A program made the position numbers and the translations under genes. From Rhizobium sp. Pop5 (GTDB lineage Bacteria > Pseudomonadota > Alphaproteobacteria > Rhizobiales > Rhizobiaceae), in contig NZ_CP099399.1 of NCBI RefSeq assembly GCF_024721175.1, positions 1,488,001 through 1,552,000 on the forward strand: 64,000 bases of DNA, in the 5' to 3' direction. Under the pieces are notes generated by a model, which was given only the letters and a program-made list of their open reading frames with translations, was not told where the DNA came from and made no database searches. Shown one piece after another: positions 47,111-58,683 of the stretch (positions are counted from its first letter, which is position 1; every line of letters starts with the position of its first letter).

Positions 47111-49540
47111 ATGCAGGAATTGACAACAGTCGAAATAAGGCCGGAAACAGATGCCCGCGCTGCCGATTCCTTGGGCTTTTCTCCGCATGCCGTGCCGACG
47201 CAGCCGGCAAGAACGCAGTTGGCCACGCCCTTGCGCTACCGGCTGCCGGTCGAAGCTTCGCGATCGCTGCGTGCCGGCATTGGTATGCTGGGCGAGGAGG
47301 TGGATCATGGTCGCCTGCTGCTGTTCTCTCCGGTTTTCATCGGTGCAGGCGCAGCCTTCTGGTTTCTGGCGGCATCGGACATGCCGATGGTCGCCTCGCT
47401 CGTCTGCCTGCTGGTCCTGACGGTCATGGTCTTCGTCGTGGGCAGCAGCAGAGTTGCATTGCGGGCGACGCTGCTTGCGCTTGCGCTCGTGATTTGCGGC
47501 ATGCTCTCGGCGCAGTTCGAGACATGGCGAGCCTCGACGGTAATCCTCGATTCATCTGTGACGACGACCGTGACCGGCCGCGTCGAGCGGCGCGAAGGCG
47601 ATGGTCGCGGGCGATGGCGCTACATTCTTGCCGTCAGCGACACCGAGGCACCGGAGGTGAAGCGGCCGCCGGAGCGCATAACCGCGATCGTCCGCGGTGC
47701 GGATGTTCCCTTCGAGATCGGTGACATCATATCAGGCAGGGCTCGGCTGACACCGCCGGCAGGCCCGGCGCTTCCCGAGCTCAACGATTTCTCCTTCGGA
47801 GCCTACTTCGATGGCATCGGCGCGAATGGTTTCTTCTACGGCGCGCCGACGAAGGTCGATGCGCAAGCGGAGCCGGAAAGCGCCGGATCGATATCGGACG
47901 CTCTGCTCGAATGGCTATACCGGTTGCGCAGCGGCATCGGCGACCGCATACGGCTGGTCTTGCCCGGCGATACCGGCGCCTTTGCTGCCTCTCTTGTCAC
48001 TGATGAGAGACGTGCGATCTCGGATGAGACGACGGAGGCGCTCCGGCAGTCCGGCCTTGCCCATATCGTTGCCATCTCTGGTCTCAACATGGCATTGTCG
48101 GCCGGCATCTTCTTTGTCGGACTGCGCGTCATCCTCAGCCTGCTTCCGAGCATTGCCCAGGCTTGGCCGACAAAGAAAATCGCCGCAGCCGGTGCGCTTG
48201 CCGCCGTAACAGCCTACTATTTGATCTCCGGCTTCGCGGTCTCTGCCGAACGCGCCTTCATCATGATGGCGATCATGCTGATTGCCGTATTCTTCGACCG
48301 GCCGTCGATCAGCCTGAGAAACGTGGCCCTATCAGCTCTCGTAATCCTGTCGATCTCGCCGTCGGAAGTGCTGGGACCGAGCTTCCAGATGTCCTTTGCG
48401 GCAACGCTTGCCCTGGTTGCCGGCTACGATCTCTGGAAAAGGCGATCGATGCGGGAGAATGCGTTTGCCAAGCTGCCGGTCATGAAGCCCGTCTTCGTGG
48501 TCGGAGGCTTCTTTGGCGGCATCTTCCTGACCTCGCTCATTGGCGGTCTATCGACCGCACTGTTTTCGATCGAGCATTTCCATCGGCTGACTGCCTATGG
48601 ACTTCCGGCGAACCTTGCGGCCATGCCAGTCATCTCCTGCATTGTCATGCCATTCGGAATGATGGCGATGCTGCTGATGCCCTTTGGCCTCGACGGTCCG
48701 TTTTGGCAGGTCGCAGGCTTCGGCCTTGAGCTGGTGATGAAGATCGCCAAGACGGTATCGGGTTGGGGCGGTGATATCGGCGTCGGCCGCTTGCCCGGCT
48801 GGTATTTCGCCGTGGCGGTTGCGGGCTTCCTGCTCATGATGCTGCTGCGCACCCGGCTGCGCCATATCGGCACCGCCATTATCGCGGCTTCGACGCTGAC
48901 CCTGATCGTCCTGCCGGTCCCCCGATCGCCTGATCTGGTGATTTCGGAAGATGGCGGACTTGTCGCGATCGCCGAGAGGGCGGCATTGGCCTCCAATCGT
49001 GAAAGGCCGCCGGATTTCATCTTCGACCAGTGGCAGAGAGCACTTGTCCTGCCGACCCACTATCCGCCGAAGATGCTGGACGGCCCCGCCATTCCCGAGG
49101 GAGACGGTCGTCGCGTCAGGCTTTCCGGCGATCAGCAGGACGAAGCGAGGGTCGCGATGCGGGCGGCGGCGACCGGTGGTGAAACAAACCGCTTTTCCTG
49201 CGTGAAGAAGGCCTGGTGCGTATCGCGACTTGGCAATGGAAAAGTCGTGACCGTCATCGACAATGCCGCCTATCTCGGCCCCGCCTGCGATGCCGCCGAT
49301 ATCATCGTGACTTCGGTACGGCTGCGTTTCGATCGCTGCCGCACAGGCGCATCACTCTTCACCGGTGAAACGCTGCGCAGGACTGGCTCCCTCGAGCTGC
49401 GCTTTACGGATGGCGGCCTTGAAGTCGCGACCGCATTCGACACCTTGTCGAGGCCATGGATGCGCCATCGCGCCTATGACTGGCGCAGCGACAGCTTTAC
49501 CGATTCCGGCACAGCCGATGTCAATGATAGCGGCGGATAA
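47111..49540 (+). CDS. comEC: ComEC/Rec2 family membrane protein
   Basis: 809 aa from ATG 47111; the frame opens at a TTG 20 codons earlier with no visible site, so the ATG is preferred but weakly. It is a polytopic inner-membrane protein whose relatives form the DNA channel in transformation. Two hydrophobic segments (~65-125) precede a soluble DUF4131/OB-like part. The competence domain (PF03772) follows, with [18 protein letters not shown] and the [18 protein letters not shown] motif. The C-terminal metallo-beta-lactamase domain of Bacillus ComEC appears absent. Competence in rhizobia is not established. The last 20 bases overlap the 3' end of lexA on the opposite strand. Confidence 0.88.
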   Translation: MQELTTVEIRPETDARAADSLGFSPHAVPTQPARTQLATPLRYRLPVEASRSLRAGIGMLGEEVDHGRLLLFSPVFIGAGAAFWFLAASDMPMVASLVCLLVLTVMVFVVGSSRVALRATLLALALVICGMLSAQFETWRASTVILDSSVTTTVTGRVERREGDGRGRWRYILAVSDTEAPEVKRPPERITAIVRGADVPFEIGDIISGRARLTPPAGPALPELNDFSFGAYFDGIGANGFFYGAPTKVDAQAEPESAGSISDALLEWLYRLRSGIGDRIRLVLPGDTGAFAASLVTDERRAISDETTEALRQSGLAHIVAISGLNMALSAGIFFVGLRVILSLLPSIAQAWPTKKIAAAGALAAVTAYYLISGFAVSAERAFIMMAIMLIAVFFDRPSISLRNVALSALVILSISPSEVLGPSFQMSFAATLALVAGYDLWKRRSMRENAFAKLPVMKPVFVVGGFFGGIFLTSLIGGLSTALFSIEHFHRLTAYGLPANLAAMPVISCIVMPFGMMAMLLMPFGLDGPFWQVAGFGLELVMKIAKTVSGWGGDIGVGRLPGWYFAVAVAGFLLMMLLRTRLRHIGTAIIAASTLTLIVLPVPRSPDLVISEDGGLVAIAERAALASNRERPPDFIFDQWQRALVLPTHYPPKMLDGPAIPEGDGRRVRLSGDQQDEARVAMRAAATGGETNRFSCVKKAWCVSRLGNGKVVTVIDNAAYLGPACDAADIIVTSVRLRFDRCRTGASLFTGETLRRTGSLELRFTDGGLEVATAFDTLSRPWMRHRAYDWRSDSFTDSGTADVNDSGG

Positions 49541-50240
49541 GGCCGACGAGTTTGCCTTGAACCTTGACCCGATCCGGCCCGAAGATACGGGTCTCGTAAG
49601 CCGGGTTGGCCGCTTCCAGTGCGATCGAGGCGCCCTTGCGGCGGAAGCGCTTGAGCGTCGCTTCCTCGTCGTCGACGAGAGCGACGACGATGTCGCCGGG
49701 GCTGGCGGTGCTGCCGTTGCGGATGATCACGGTGTCGCCGTCGAAGATGCCGGCGTCGATCATCGAATCGCCCTTGACCTCCAGCGCATAATGTTCGCCA
49801 GAACCGAGCATGTCGGCCGGAACGACGATGTCATGCGTGTTGTTCTGGATAGCCGAAATCGGAACGCCGGCGGCGATTCGCCCCATGACGGGCACGGAGA
49901 TCGAGTTACCATTGTCGGCGACGGGCTTTACCGAAGCAGGAGCGGCGACCGGCTGGGGCTTGCCGAGGCTGCCTTCGATGACGCTCGGCGAAAAGCCGCG
50001 CCGGGGCTGAATGCTGGGGCTGTAGGCTTCCGGAAGCTTGATGACCTCGAGAGCGCGAGCACGGTTCGGTAGGCGGCGAATGAAACCTCGCTCCTCGAGT
50101 GCGGTAATCAGGCGGTGGATGCCGGATTTGGAGGCCAGGTCCAGGGCATCCTTCATCTCGTCGAAAGACGGTGGAACGCCGGATTCCTTCATGCGCTCAT
50201 GAATGAAAAGGAGAAGCTCCTGTTGTTTGCGCGTGAGCAT
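49521..50240 (-). CDS. lexA: SOS repressor LexA
   Basis: 239 aa from ATG 50240. It represses DNA-damage genes and self-cleaves when RecA is activated. The winged-helix N-domain has [20 protein letters not shown] as its recognition region. After a long linker (residues ~70-115) the S24 domain has the Ala124-Gly125 cleavage site (RIAAGVPI), Ser159 (GDSMIDAGI) and Lys197 (EATLKRF), all as expected. The linker is longer than in E. coli (202 aa), typical of alphaproteobacteria. A perfect SOS box lies 48 bases upstream of the start, so it is autoregulated. Confidence 0.98.
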   Translation of the reverse strand: MLTRKQQELLLFIHERMKESGVPPSFDEMKDALDLASKSGIHRLITALEERGFIRRLPNRARALEVIKLPEAYSPSIQPRRGFSPSVIEGSLGKPQPVAAPASVKPVADNGNSISVPVMGRIAAGVPISAIQNNTHDIVVPADMLGSGEHYALEVKGDSMIDAGIFDGDTVIIRNGSTASPGDIVVALVDDEEATLKRFRRKGASIALEAANPAYETRIFGPDRVKVQGKLVGLIRRYH

Positions 50241-50287
50241 CGACGTCAGACCCCGTGATTGAAACAAATCCAGAACGGACACTATAT

Positions 50288-50302
50288 GTTCCATATGTGT
50301 TC
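50288..50302 (-). promoter_or_regulatory. LexA-binding SOS box
   Basis: Perfect alphaproteobacterial SOS motif GAAC-N7-GAAC (read as GTTC-N7-GTTC on the plus strand), 48-62 bases before the lexA ATG. Confidence 0.9.
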
Positions 50303-50437
50303 CGCAAGTAGCTAAATTTCCGTAAAACTTCGCATCAACTCGTTGAGATTTTTATTTTCATAGCCCAATCGGCAGGCAATCTTGAATTCAGATGATCGCT
50401 GCTGCACATCTCTAGCCATTTCAGGGAGAGGGATATC

Positions 50438-51331
50438 ATGAACGAGCGCTCCGCCACGCCGCACCCGCTGGACCATGTCGTGCTTCCCGTCGTCAATATC
50501 GACCTGGCGCGCGAGAGGCTCGGCAAGCTCGGCTTCACCGTCGCCGCCGATGCCCGTCATCCCTTCGGGACGGAAAACGCCTGCGTCTTCTTTGCCGACA
50601 AAACCTATCTGGAGCCGCTCGGCGTCGCGAGCGTCGAGGAGAGCGACGCATCAGCGCGAAAAGGCAATGTCTTCACCGCCCGCAACCAGGCCTTCCGCTT
50701 CCGCTGCGGAGACGAGGGGCTTTCGGCAATCGTCTTCGCCACGGAAGATTCTGCCCGCGACCATGAGAAGTTCGCCAGCACGGGATCGAGCGCCGGCGAG
50801 ATGCTGGAGTTCAGCCGGCCGATGAAGATGCCGGATGGTTCCGAGAGCGTCGGCAGCTTCAAATTGGCCTTCGCGGGCGATCTGCGTGCGCCCGATCTCT
50901 TGCTCTTCACCTGTCAGCGCATCAACCCGCTTCCCGCCGATCGTGATGCGCTGGAGAAACATGCCAATGGCGTCACCGGCATTGCCGAGGTGGCGCTTTG
51001 TGCGCCGGAACCAGCCACGTTCGGCCCGTTCGTCAGCCTTGCCGCTGCGCAGTCGGCAATTGAGAAAACCGGTTTTGGCGTCAAGATCGCGGCGTCGAAT
51101 GCGAGAATCAGCCTGATGACGCCGGAAGGGCTGGAAGCCTATTTCGAGATTGCCGTCTCGCCCGCCGAGCGGGGGCTGCGCGGCCGGGCGATCCTCTTCA
51201 ATGTCGGCGATCTTGCCGTGACAGAAGCGCATTTGGCTGCTAACGGGGTGACCTACACACGCAAGAACAATCGCATTCTGGTGAAGCCCGCGCCCGGCCA
51301 GGGCACGCTCTTCGCCTTCGAGGAAAGATGA
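50438..51331 (+). CDS. Glyoxalase-like domain (VOC) protein
   Basis: 297 aa. It matches the Glyoxalase_3-like family (PF13468): [24 protein letters not shown] near the N-terminus, then [15 protein letters not shown], with a second half-domain from ~180 ([12 protein letters not shown]). Function and substrate are unknown; the VOC fold suggests a metal- or ligand-binding enzyme. Its stop overlaps the kdsA start by four bases, so it is co-transcribed with Kdo synthesis. That may reflect operon history rather than shared chemistry. Confidence 0.82.
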   Translation: MNERSATPHPLDHVVLPVVNIDLARERLGKLGFTVAADARHPFGTENACVFFADKTYLEPLGVASVEESDASARKGNVFTARNQAFRFRCGDEGLSAIVFATEDSARDHEKFASTGSSAGEMLEFSRPMKMPDGSESVGSFKLAFAGDLRAPDLLLFTCQRINPLPADRDALEKHANGVTGIAEVALCAPEPATFGPFVSLAAAQSAIEKTGFGVKIAASNARISLMTPEGLEAYFEIAVSPAERGLRGRAILFNVGDLAVTEAHLAANGVTYTRKNNRILVKPAPGQGTLFAFEER

Positions 51332-52176
51332 TGAGCACCAATACGAATTCCGAAGTCAAGATCGGCCAAGGCGACGCTCAGGTCACCTTTTCCAATACCG
51401 GCCGCCTGTCGCTGATCGCCGGGCCCTGCCAGATGGAGAGCCGCGATCACGCCTTCATGGTGGCGGGCACGCTGAAGGAGCTTTGCGGAAAGCTCGGCAT
51501 CGGCCTCGTCTACAAGAGCTCGTTCGACAAGGCGAACCGTACCTCGCTCTCGGCCGAACGCGGCATCGGGCTTGAAAAGGGCATGGAGATCTTTGCTGAC
51601 CTGAAGAAGGAATTCGGCTTTCCCGTCCTGACCGACGTCCATACCGCCGAGCAATGCGCGGAGGTGGCAAAGACCGTCGACGTCCTTCAGATCCCGGCCT
51701 TCCTCTGCCGGCAGACCGACCTTCTCATTGCCGCCGCTAAAACCGGCCGCGTCGTCAACGTCAAGAAGGGCCAGTTCCTCGCGCCCTGGGATATGAAGAA
51801 CGTCCTGAAGAAGCTGAACGCCAGCGGCAATCCGAACGTGCTTCTGTGTGAGCGCGGCGCTTCTTTCGGCTATAACACGCTGGTCTCCGACATGCGTTCG
51901 CTGCCGATCATGGCGGCGATGGGCGCGCCTGTGGTTTTCGATGCCACCCATTCCGTGGCGCAGCCGGGCGGGCAGGGCGATTCCTCCGGCGGTCAGCGGG
52001 AATTCGTCGAAACGCTGGCGCGTGCGGCGGTGGCTGCCGGCATCGCGGGCGTCTTCCTCGAAACTCATCAGGATCCGGACAATGCGCCTTCCGATGGCCC
52101 GAACATGGTCTATCTCAAGGATATGCCGCGACTCCTCGAAAAGCTGCTTGCCTTCGACGCCGTCGCCAAGAGCTGA
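51328..52176 (+). CDS. kdsA: 3-deoxy-8-phosphooctulonate synthase
   Basis: 282 aa. It condenses arabinose 5-phosphate and phosphoenolpyruvate to Kdo-8-phosphate for the LPS inner core. The class I DAHP-synthase fold is clear: [58 protein letters not shown] and [15 protein letters not shown]. The protein starts with tandem ATGs. Its substrate PEP is made by enolase, encoded next. Confidence 0.97.
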   Translation: MMSTNTNSEVKIGQGDAQVTFSNTGRLSLIAGPCQMESRDHAFMVAGTLKELCGKLGIGLVYKSSFDKANRTSLSAERGIGLEKGMEIFADLKKEFGFPVLTDVHTAEQCAEVAKTVDVLQIPAFLCRQTDLLIAAAKTGRVVNVKKGQFLAPWDMKNVLKKLNASGNPNVLLCERGASFGYNTLVSDMRSLPIMAAMGAPVVFDATHSVAQPGGQGDSSGGQREFVETLARAAVAAGIAGVFLETHQDPDNAPSDGPNMVYLKDMPRLLEKLLAFDAVAKS

Positions 52177-52223
52177 CAGTCAAAGGCCTGACATGATCGT
52201 GCTATAGCCACGATTGGATACGC

Positions 52224-52270
52224 AATCGAAGGTGCCGTCATGCAGCATTGTAATTTGCGCACCTTCGATT
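52224..52270 (+). promoter_or_regulatory. Perfect 12-bp inverted repeat upstream of eno
   Basis: AATCGAAGGTGC (52224-52235) is the exact reverse complement of 52259-52270; the 23-nt spacer contains a small ATGCAGCAT palindrome. It ends 47 bases before the eno ATG with no U-run, so an operator or 5' leader structure is more likely than a terminator. Confidence 0.5.
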
Positions 52271-52272
52271 AA

Positions 52273-53592
<1,320 letters not shown>

Positions 53593-53617
53593 TTGCATCT
53601 GATTTTCTGCGATTTGA

Positions 53618-53646
53618 CCCGCGCCTTCCATCGGCGCGGGTTTTTT
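53618..53646 (+). terminator. Rho-independent terminator of eno
   Basis: 8-bp stem (CCCGCGCC/GGCGCGGG), 7-nt loop, then TTTTTT. Confidence 0.93.
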
Positions 53647-53730
53647 GTTGCTCTTTTTTAGAGTCAACGAACGGTTAATCTCTGCGCGGTAGATTGAACG
53701 AATTGGTAATGCGTTCAAGAGCATGCGTGT

Positions 53731-54051
53731 ATGTGGACAAAGCATCATAAGAAGAGAAGAATCGGTCGCTTCGTCATTCCGGCCATGACGGTCGCCTTCC
53801 TCTCCTATTTCGGTTATCATTGCATCCATGGCGATTACGGCCTGCGCGCGACGGAGACGTTCGAGCGCCAGCGTATTGTGCGCGAAAAAGAGCTTGCAGT
53901 GTTGAAGGCGAAGCGCGAACATCTGGAAAGTCAGGTCGCGCTCTTGAGTGACGGCTCGCTCGACAAGGATATGCTGGACGAAAAGGCGCGTTACCAGCTT
54001 AATATGTCGCGCGCAGACGAGATCGTCATATTCAATCACTATTCGAATTAA
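53731..54051 (+). CDS. Septum formation initiator family protein (FtsB/DivIC-like)
   Basis: 106 aa. It has the divisome FtsB/DivIC layout: a short basic cytoplasmic tail (KHHKKRRIGR), one membrane helix (~13-30), then a periplasmic coiled coil (REKELAVLKAKREHLESQVALL) and a short C-terminal domain with DKDMLDEKARYQLNMS. In other bacteria FtsB joins FtsL and FtsQ at the septum. This gene between eno and pdhA is a recurrent rhizobial arrangement. A terminator hairpin overlaps its stop. Confidence 0.88.
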   Translation: MWTKHHKKRRIGRFVIPAMTVAFLSYFGYHCIHGDYGLRATETFERQRIVREKELAVLKAKREHLESQVALLSDGSLDKDMLDEKARYQLNMSRADEIVIFNHYSN

Positions 54052-54078
54052 CTGAAATCAAGTTAATTCGAATTTTTG
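54041..54078 (+). terminator. AT-rich terminator overlapping the ftsB-like stop
   Basis: Perfect 13-bp inverted repeat (ATTCGAATTAACT and its complement) with a 7-nt loop that starts inside the coding sequence and includes the TAA. It is followed by TTTTG and a later T-run. Confidence 0.75.
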
Positions 54079-54195
54079 TATATTTTTCAGATATTTAACT
54101 CAGAATATGAGCCATGCAATTATGGCATTGCTGTGGTCATATTTCTTGCCTATGGTACGCGGCACCGAGAACCGACAAACCATAGGGAGGGTTGA

Positions 54196-55242
54196 ATGGC
54201 GCCGCGAAAGACCGCGACGGTTTCCAGCCGCAAGACAGCAGCAAAACCCACAGCGAAAGCATCGAATGGCGGCCCGGTAGCCGACTTCGACCGCGATGAA
54301 GAGCTCAAGGCCTATCGCGAGATGCTGCTGATCCGCCGCTTCGAGGAGAAGGCCGGTCAGCTTTACGGCATGGGTTTCATCGGCGGCTTTTGTCATCTCT
54401 ACATCGGTCAGGAAGCTGTCGTCGTCGGCATGCAGATGGCGCAGAAGGAAGGCGATCAGGTCATCACCGCCTATCGCGACCACGGCCATATGCTGGCGAC
54501 CGGCATGGAAGCGCGCGGCGTCATGGCCGAGCTGACCGGCCGTCGCAGCGGCTATTCCCACGGGAAGGGCGGCTCGATGCATATGTTCTCCAAAGAGAAG
54601 CATTTCTACGGCGGCCACGGCATCGTCGGCGCCCAGGTTTCGCTTGGAACAGGCCTTGCCTTCGCAAACCACTATCGTGGCAACGGCAATGTCTCCATTG
54701 CCTATTTCGGTGACGGTGCCGCCAACCAGGGCCAGGTCTACGAAAGCTTTAACATGGCGGCTCTCTGGAAGCTACCGATCGTCTACATCGTCGAAAACAA
54801 CCGTTACGCCATGGGCACTTCGACGGCGCGTGCCACCGCGCAATCGAACTACTCCCTGCGCGGGTCCGGCTTCGGCATCCCCGGCATTCAGGTCGACGGC
54901 ATGGACGTTCGCGCCGTTAAGGCCGCGGCTGACGAGGCGCTCGAACACTGCCGTTCCGGCAAAGGCCCGATCATTCTCGAAATGCTGACCTATCGTTATC
55001 GCGGTCACTCCATGTCCGATCCGGCGAAGTATCGCTCCAAGGAAGAAGTTCAGAAGATGCGCTCCGAGCAGGACCCGATCGAGCAGGTGAAGGCACGCCT
55101 CATCGAAAAGGGCTGGGCTTCCGAAGACGATCTGAAGGCGATCGACAAGGATGTCCGCGACATCGTCGCCGACAGCGCCGACTTCGCCCAGGCCGACCCG
55201 GAGCCGGATGCATCCGAGCTCTACACCGACATTCTGCTCTAA
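54196..55242 (+). CDS. pdhA: Pyruvate dehydrogenase E1 component, alpha subunit
   Basis: 348 aa. With PdhB it decarboxylates pyruvate on thiamine diphosphate and acylates lipoyl-E2. The TPP motif runs from GDGAANQGQVYESFNMAALW to the closing Asn pair in VENNRYAMGT. The HGKGGSMHMF and RYRGHSMSDPAKYR loops are present, the latter including the serine targeted in regulated mitochondrial E1. An N-terminal basic/Ala-Ser tail (~30 residues) precedes the domain. It starts a pdhABC operon with gaps of 15 bases to pdhB. Confidence 0.98.
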   Translation: MAPRKTATVSSRKTAAKPTAKASNGGPVADFDRDEELKAYREMLLIRRFEEKAGQLYGMGFIGGFCHLYIGQEAVVVGMQMAQKEGDQVITAYRDHGHMLATGMEARGVMAELTGRRSGYSHGKGGSMHMFSKEKHFYGGHGIVGAQVSLGTGLAFANHYRGNGNVSIAYFGDGAANQGQVYESFNMAALWKLPIVYIVENNRYAMGTSTARATAQSNYSLRGSGFGIPGIQVDGMDVRAVKAAADEALEHCRSGKGPIILEMLTYRYRGHSMSDPAKYRSKEEVQKMRSEQDPIEQVKARLIEKGWASEDDLKAIDKDVRDIVADSADFAQADPEPDASELYTDILL

Positions 55243-55257
55243 TCGGGGAGGGAACCC

Positions 55258-56643
55258 ATGCCTATCGATATCCTCATGCCCGCCCTCTCTCCGACGATGG
55301 AAGAAGGCACGCTGTCCAAATGGCTCAAGCAGGAAGGTGACAAGGTCACCTCCGGCGACGTGATTGCCGAAATCGAAACCGACAAGGCGACGATGGAAGT
55401 CGAAGCCGTCGACGAAGGCATCATCGGCAAGCTGCTGGTCGATGCCGGCACCGAAGGCGTCAAGGTCAACACCAAGATCGCCGTGCTGCTGCAGGACGGC
55501 GAATCCGCCGCCGATCTTTCCGCTGCCAAGCCGGCCGCTGCCGCAGCCCCCGTGGTCGCTCAGGAAGCGAAATCGACGAATAGCGGCTCCGCCGCCGCAC
55601 CGCTTCCGGCCGAGCCGAAGGCCGTCGTTCCGAACGATCCCGAAATCCCGGCCGGCACCGAAATGGTGTCGATGACCGTCCGCGAAGCGCTGCGCGACGC
55701 CATGGCCGAGGAAATGCGCGCCAGTGACGATGTTTTCGTCATGGGTGAGGAGGTCGCCGAATATCAGGGCGCCTACAAGGTCACGCAGGGACTGCTGCAG
55801 GAATTCGGTCCACGCCGCGTCATCGATACGCCGATCACCGAGCACGGCTTTGCCGGCGTCGGCGTCGGCGCCGCCATGGCCGGCCTTCGCCCGATCGTCG
55901 AGTTCATGACCTTCAACTTCGCCATGCAGGCGATCGACCACATCATCAACTCGGCTGCCAAGACGCTCTATATGTCGGGCGGCCAGATGGGCGCTCCGAT
56001 CGTCTTCCGCGGTCCGAACGGTGCTGCGGCCCGCGTCGGCGCCCAGCACAGCCAGGACTATGCCGCCTGGTATAGCGCAATACCCGGCCTCAAGGTCGTC
56101 ATGCCATACACGGCATCTGACGCGAAGGGTCTTCTGAAGGCTGCGATCCGCGATCCGAACCCGGTCATCTTCCTCGAAAACGAAATCCTTTACGGTCAGC
56201 ACTTCGACGTGCCGAAGCTCGACAATTTCGTGCTCCCGATCGGCAAGGCGCGCATCCATCGCCCGGGCAAGGATGTCACGGTCGTCTCCTTCGGCATCGG
56301 CATGACCTATGCGACGAAGGCCGCTGCCGAACTCGAAAAGATCGGCATCGACGTCGAACTGATCGACCTTCGCACCATCCGCCCGATGGATCTGCCGACT
56401 GTTATCAAATCGGTGAAGAAGACCGGCCGCCTCGTCACTGTTGAAGAAGGTTATCCGCAATCGTCGGTCGGCACCGAAATCGCCACCCGCGTGATGCAGC
56501 AGGCCTTCGACTATCTCGATGCGCCGATCCTGACTGTCGCCGGCAAGGACGTGCCGATGCCTTACGCCGCCAATCTCGAAAAGCTGGCGCTTCCGAACGT
56601 CGGCGAAGTTGTCGATGCCGTGAAAGCCGTTTGCTACAAATAA
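55258..56643 (+). CDS. pdhB: Pyruvate dehydrogenase E1 beta subunit with N-terminal lipoyl domain
   Basis: 461 aa, about 125 longer than a plain E1-beta. Residues 1-80 are a complete lipoyl domain with the modified Lys in [12 protein letters not shown]. An Ala/Pro/Ser linker follows (to ~135). The E1-beta transketolase-like domain runs from [15 protein letters not shown] through [17 protein letters not shown] and [20 protein letters not shown] to [11 protein letters not shown]. This lipoyl-E1beta fusion is a known alphaproteobacterial arrangement. Gaps to pdhA and pdhC are both 15 bases. Confidence 0.97.
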   Translation: MPIDILMPALSPTMEEGTLSKWLKQEGDKVTSGDVIAEIETDKATMEVEAVDEGIIGKLLVDAGTEGVKVNTKIAVLLQDGESAADLSAAKPAAAAAPVVAQEAKSTNSGSAAAPLPAEPKAVVPNDPEIPAGTEMVSMTVREALRDAMAEEMRASDDVFVMGEEVAEYQGAYKVTQGLLQEFGPRRVIDTPITEHGFAGVGVGAAMAGLRPIVEFMTFNFAMQAIDHIINSAAKTLYMSGGQMGAPIVFRGPNGAAARVGAQHSQDYAAWYSAIPGLKVVMPYTASDAKGLLKAAIRDPNPVIFLENEILYGQHFDVPKLDNFVLPIGKARIHRPGKDVTVVSFGIGMTYATKAAAELEKIGIDVELIDLRTIRPMDLPTVIKSVKKTGRLVTVEEGYPQSSVGTEIATRVMQQAFDYLDAPILTVAGKDVPMPYAANLEKLALPNVGEVVDAVKAVCYK

Positions 56644-56658
56644 GGGGAGGGTATTTCG

Positions 56659-58020
56659 ATGCCGATCAATATCACGATGCCCGCCCTCTCTCCGACCATG
56701 GAGGAAGGCAACCTTGCCAAGTGGCTGGTCAAGGAAGGCGATACGGTCAAGTCTGGCGATGTGATCGCCGAGATCGAGACCGACAAGGCGACGATGGAGG
56801 TCGAAGCCGTCGATGAGGGCACTGTCGCCAAGCTGGTCGTTCCGGCCGGCACCGAAGGCGTCAAGGTCAATGCGCTGATTGCGGTTCTTGCCGCCGATGG
56901 CGAGGATGTTTCCGCTGCCGCCAGCGGCGCGGGTTCCGCTGCGCCGGCCAAGGCTGAGGCAGCACCCGCCCCGAAGGCAGAAGCCGCCGCACCTGCGCCT
57001 GCCAGCGTTGAGAAGCCGAACAACGGTGAGCGGGTCGGTAACGGCGCGCCGGCGTCTGTTTCTGCAGGCGGCAATCGCACCTTCTCTTCCCCGCTCGCAC
57101 GCCGTCTGGCCAAGGAAGCCGGTATCGATCTTTCAGCCGTCGCAGGCTCCGGCCCGCACGGCCGCGTCGTCAAGAGCGACATCGAAGCTGCCGTTGCCGG
57201 CGGAGGCGCCAAGGCTGCTCCCGCACCGGCCGCCGCAGCCGCGGCTCCGCAGGCCGCTGCTCCGGCTGCAGCGCCGAAGGGCGCTTCGGATGACGCCGTG
57301 CTCAAGCTCTTCGAACCCGGCTCCTACGAGCTCGTGCCGCATGACGGCATGCGCAAGACGATTGCCAGACGCCTGGTCGAATCCAAGCAGACGATCCCGC
57401 ATTTCTACGTTAGCGTCGATTGCGAGCTCGACGCTCTCATGGCGCTGCGCGCCCAGCTGAACGACGCGGCTCCGCGCAAGGACAATGCCCCGGCCTACAA
57501 GCTCTCGGTCAACGATATGGTCATCAAGGCCATGGCGCTGGCGCTGCGCGATGTTCCGGACGCCAACGTCTCGTGGACCGACAGCAACATGGTCAAGCAC
57601 AAGCACGCCGATGTCGGCGTCGCCGTCTCGATCCCTGGCGGTCTGATCACCCCGATCATCCGCAAGGCCGAGCAGAAGACGCTGTCTGTTATCTCCAACG
57701 AGATGCGCGATCTCGGCAAGCGGGCCAAGGACCGCAAACTGAAGCCCGAGGAATATCAGGGCGGCACCAGCTCGGTCTCGAACATGGGCATGATGGGCGT
57801 GAAGAACTTCGCAGCCGTCGTCAACCCGCCGCATGCAACGATCCTCGCGGTCGGCGCCGGCGAGCAGCGGGTCATTGTCAAGAACGGTGAAATGGCGATC
57901 GCCACCGTGATGTCGGTGACGCTCTCGACCGACCATCGTTGCGTCGACGGTGCGCTCGGCGCCGAGCTGCTCCAGGCCTTCAAGGGCTACATCGAAAACC
58001 CGATGGGCATGCTCGTCTGA
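56659..58020 (+). CDS. pdhC: Dihydrolipoamide acetyltransferase (PDH E2)
   Basis: 453 aa. It is the core of the PDH complex, moving acetyl from lipoyl to CoA. Order: one lipoyl domain (1-80, [12 protein letters not shown]), an Ala/Pro linker, a peripheral-subunit binding domain (~140-175: [22 protein letters not shown]), a second linker, then the catalytic domain (~230-453) ending with the active-site [14 protein letters not shown]. One lipoyl domain here plus the one on PdhB gives two per protomer pair. The lipoyl-domain DNA of pdhB and pdhC is recognisably similar. Confidence 0.98.
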   Translation: MPINITMPALSPTMEEGNLAKWLVKEGDTVKSGDVIAEIETDKATMEVEAVDEGTVAKLVVPAGTEGVKVNALIAVLAADGEDVSAAASGAGSAAPAKAEAAPAPKAEAAAPAPASVEKPNNGERVGNGAPASVSAGGNRTFSSPLARRLAKEAGIDLSAVAGSGPHGRVVKSDIEAAVAGGGAKAAPAPAAAAAAPQAAAPAAAPKGASDDAVLKLFEPGSYELVPHDGMRKTIARRLVESKQTIPHFYVSVDCELDALMALRAQLNDAAPRKDNAPAYKLSVNDMVIKAMALALRDVPDANVSWTDSNMVKHKHADVGVAVSIPGGLITPIIRKAEQKTLSVISNEMRDLGKRAKDRKLKPEEYQGGTSSVSNMGMMGVKNFAAVVNPPHATILAVGAGEQRVIVKNGEMAIATVMSVTLSTDHRCVDGALGAELLQAFKGYIENPMGMLV

Positions 58021-58039
58021 TAGCGAAGCGGAGGCGGAG

Positions 58040-58681
58040 ATGACCAAGACCGTTCTTTGCTATGGCGACTCGCTGACCTGGGGTTATGACGCCGAGACGA
58101 TCGGCCGTCATGACTACCAGAATCGCTGGCCGAGTGTGCTTCAGGCAGCGCTCGGAAGCGAGGCCCGCATCATTCCCGAGGGCCTCAATGGCCGAACCAC
58201 CGCCTTCGATGACCATCTCGCCGATTGCGACCGCAATGGTGCGCGCGTCTTGCCGACGATCCTGCAGACGCACGCGCCGCTCGATCTCGTCATCCTCCTG
58301 CTCGGCACCAATGACATGAAGCCGGTCGTCGCCGGTTCGGCCTTTGCCGCATGCCAGGGGATCGGCAGGCTCGTGCGGCTGATCCGCAATCATGCCTGGC
58401 CCTTCGAGTTCGACGGGCCGGATATCCTGATCGTGGCGCCGCCTGCAATTTGCGCGACGGGCAATGTGCCCTTCGCCGCGTCGTTCCCGGGAGGCATCGA
58501 GGAATCGGCAAAGCTTGCAACGCTTTACCGTGATCTTGCCGACGAACTCGGTTGTGGTTTCTTCGACGGCAATTCTGTCGCCAGGACCACGCCGCTCGAT
58601 GGCATCCATCTCGATGCGGAGAATACGCGCGCGCTCGGGCGGGGGCTGGAATCGATCGTGCGGATGATGCTGGGGATCTGA
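58040..58681 (+). CDS. SGNH/GDSL hydrolase (arylesterase-like)
   Basis: 213 aa from ATG 58040, preceded by GGAGGCGGAG. SGNH blocks are complete: YGDSLTWGYD (nucleophilic Ser), LNGRTT (Gly block), LLLGTNDMK (Asn block) and DGIHLDAEN (Asp/His). There is no signal peptide, so it is cytoplasmic. Relatives are called arylesterases or lysophospholipase-like, but the natural substrate is unknown. It lies inside the pdh cluster, 20 bases after pdhC. Confidence 0.88.
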   Translation: MTKTVLCYGDSLTWGYDAETIGRHDYQNRWPSVLQAALGSEARIIPEGLNGRTTAFDDHLADCDRNGARVLPTILQTHAPLDLVILLLGTNDMKPVVAGSAFAACQGIGRLVRLIRNHAWPFEFDGPDILIVAPPAICATGNVPFAASFPGGIEESAKLATLYRDLADELGCGFFDGNSVARTTPLDGIHLDAENTRALGRGLESIVRMMLGI

Positions 58682-58683
58682 GG

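Noticed and set aside
49365..50072. A plus-strand gene over lexA
   Set aside because: It overlaps the 3' end of comEC and the whole S24 domain of lexA antisense; the translation is not protein-like.
54772..56460. A 562-aa minus-strand frame over pdhA/pdhB
   Set aside because: It spans two certain genes antisense and is rich in Asp/Gly/His without any domain.
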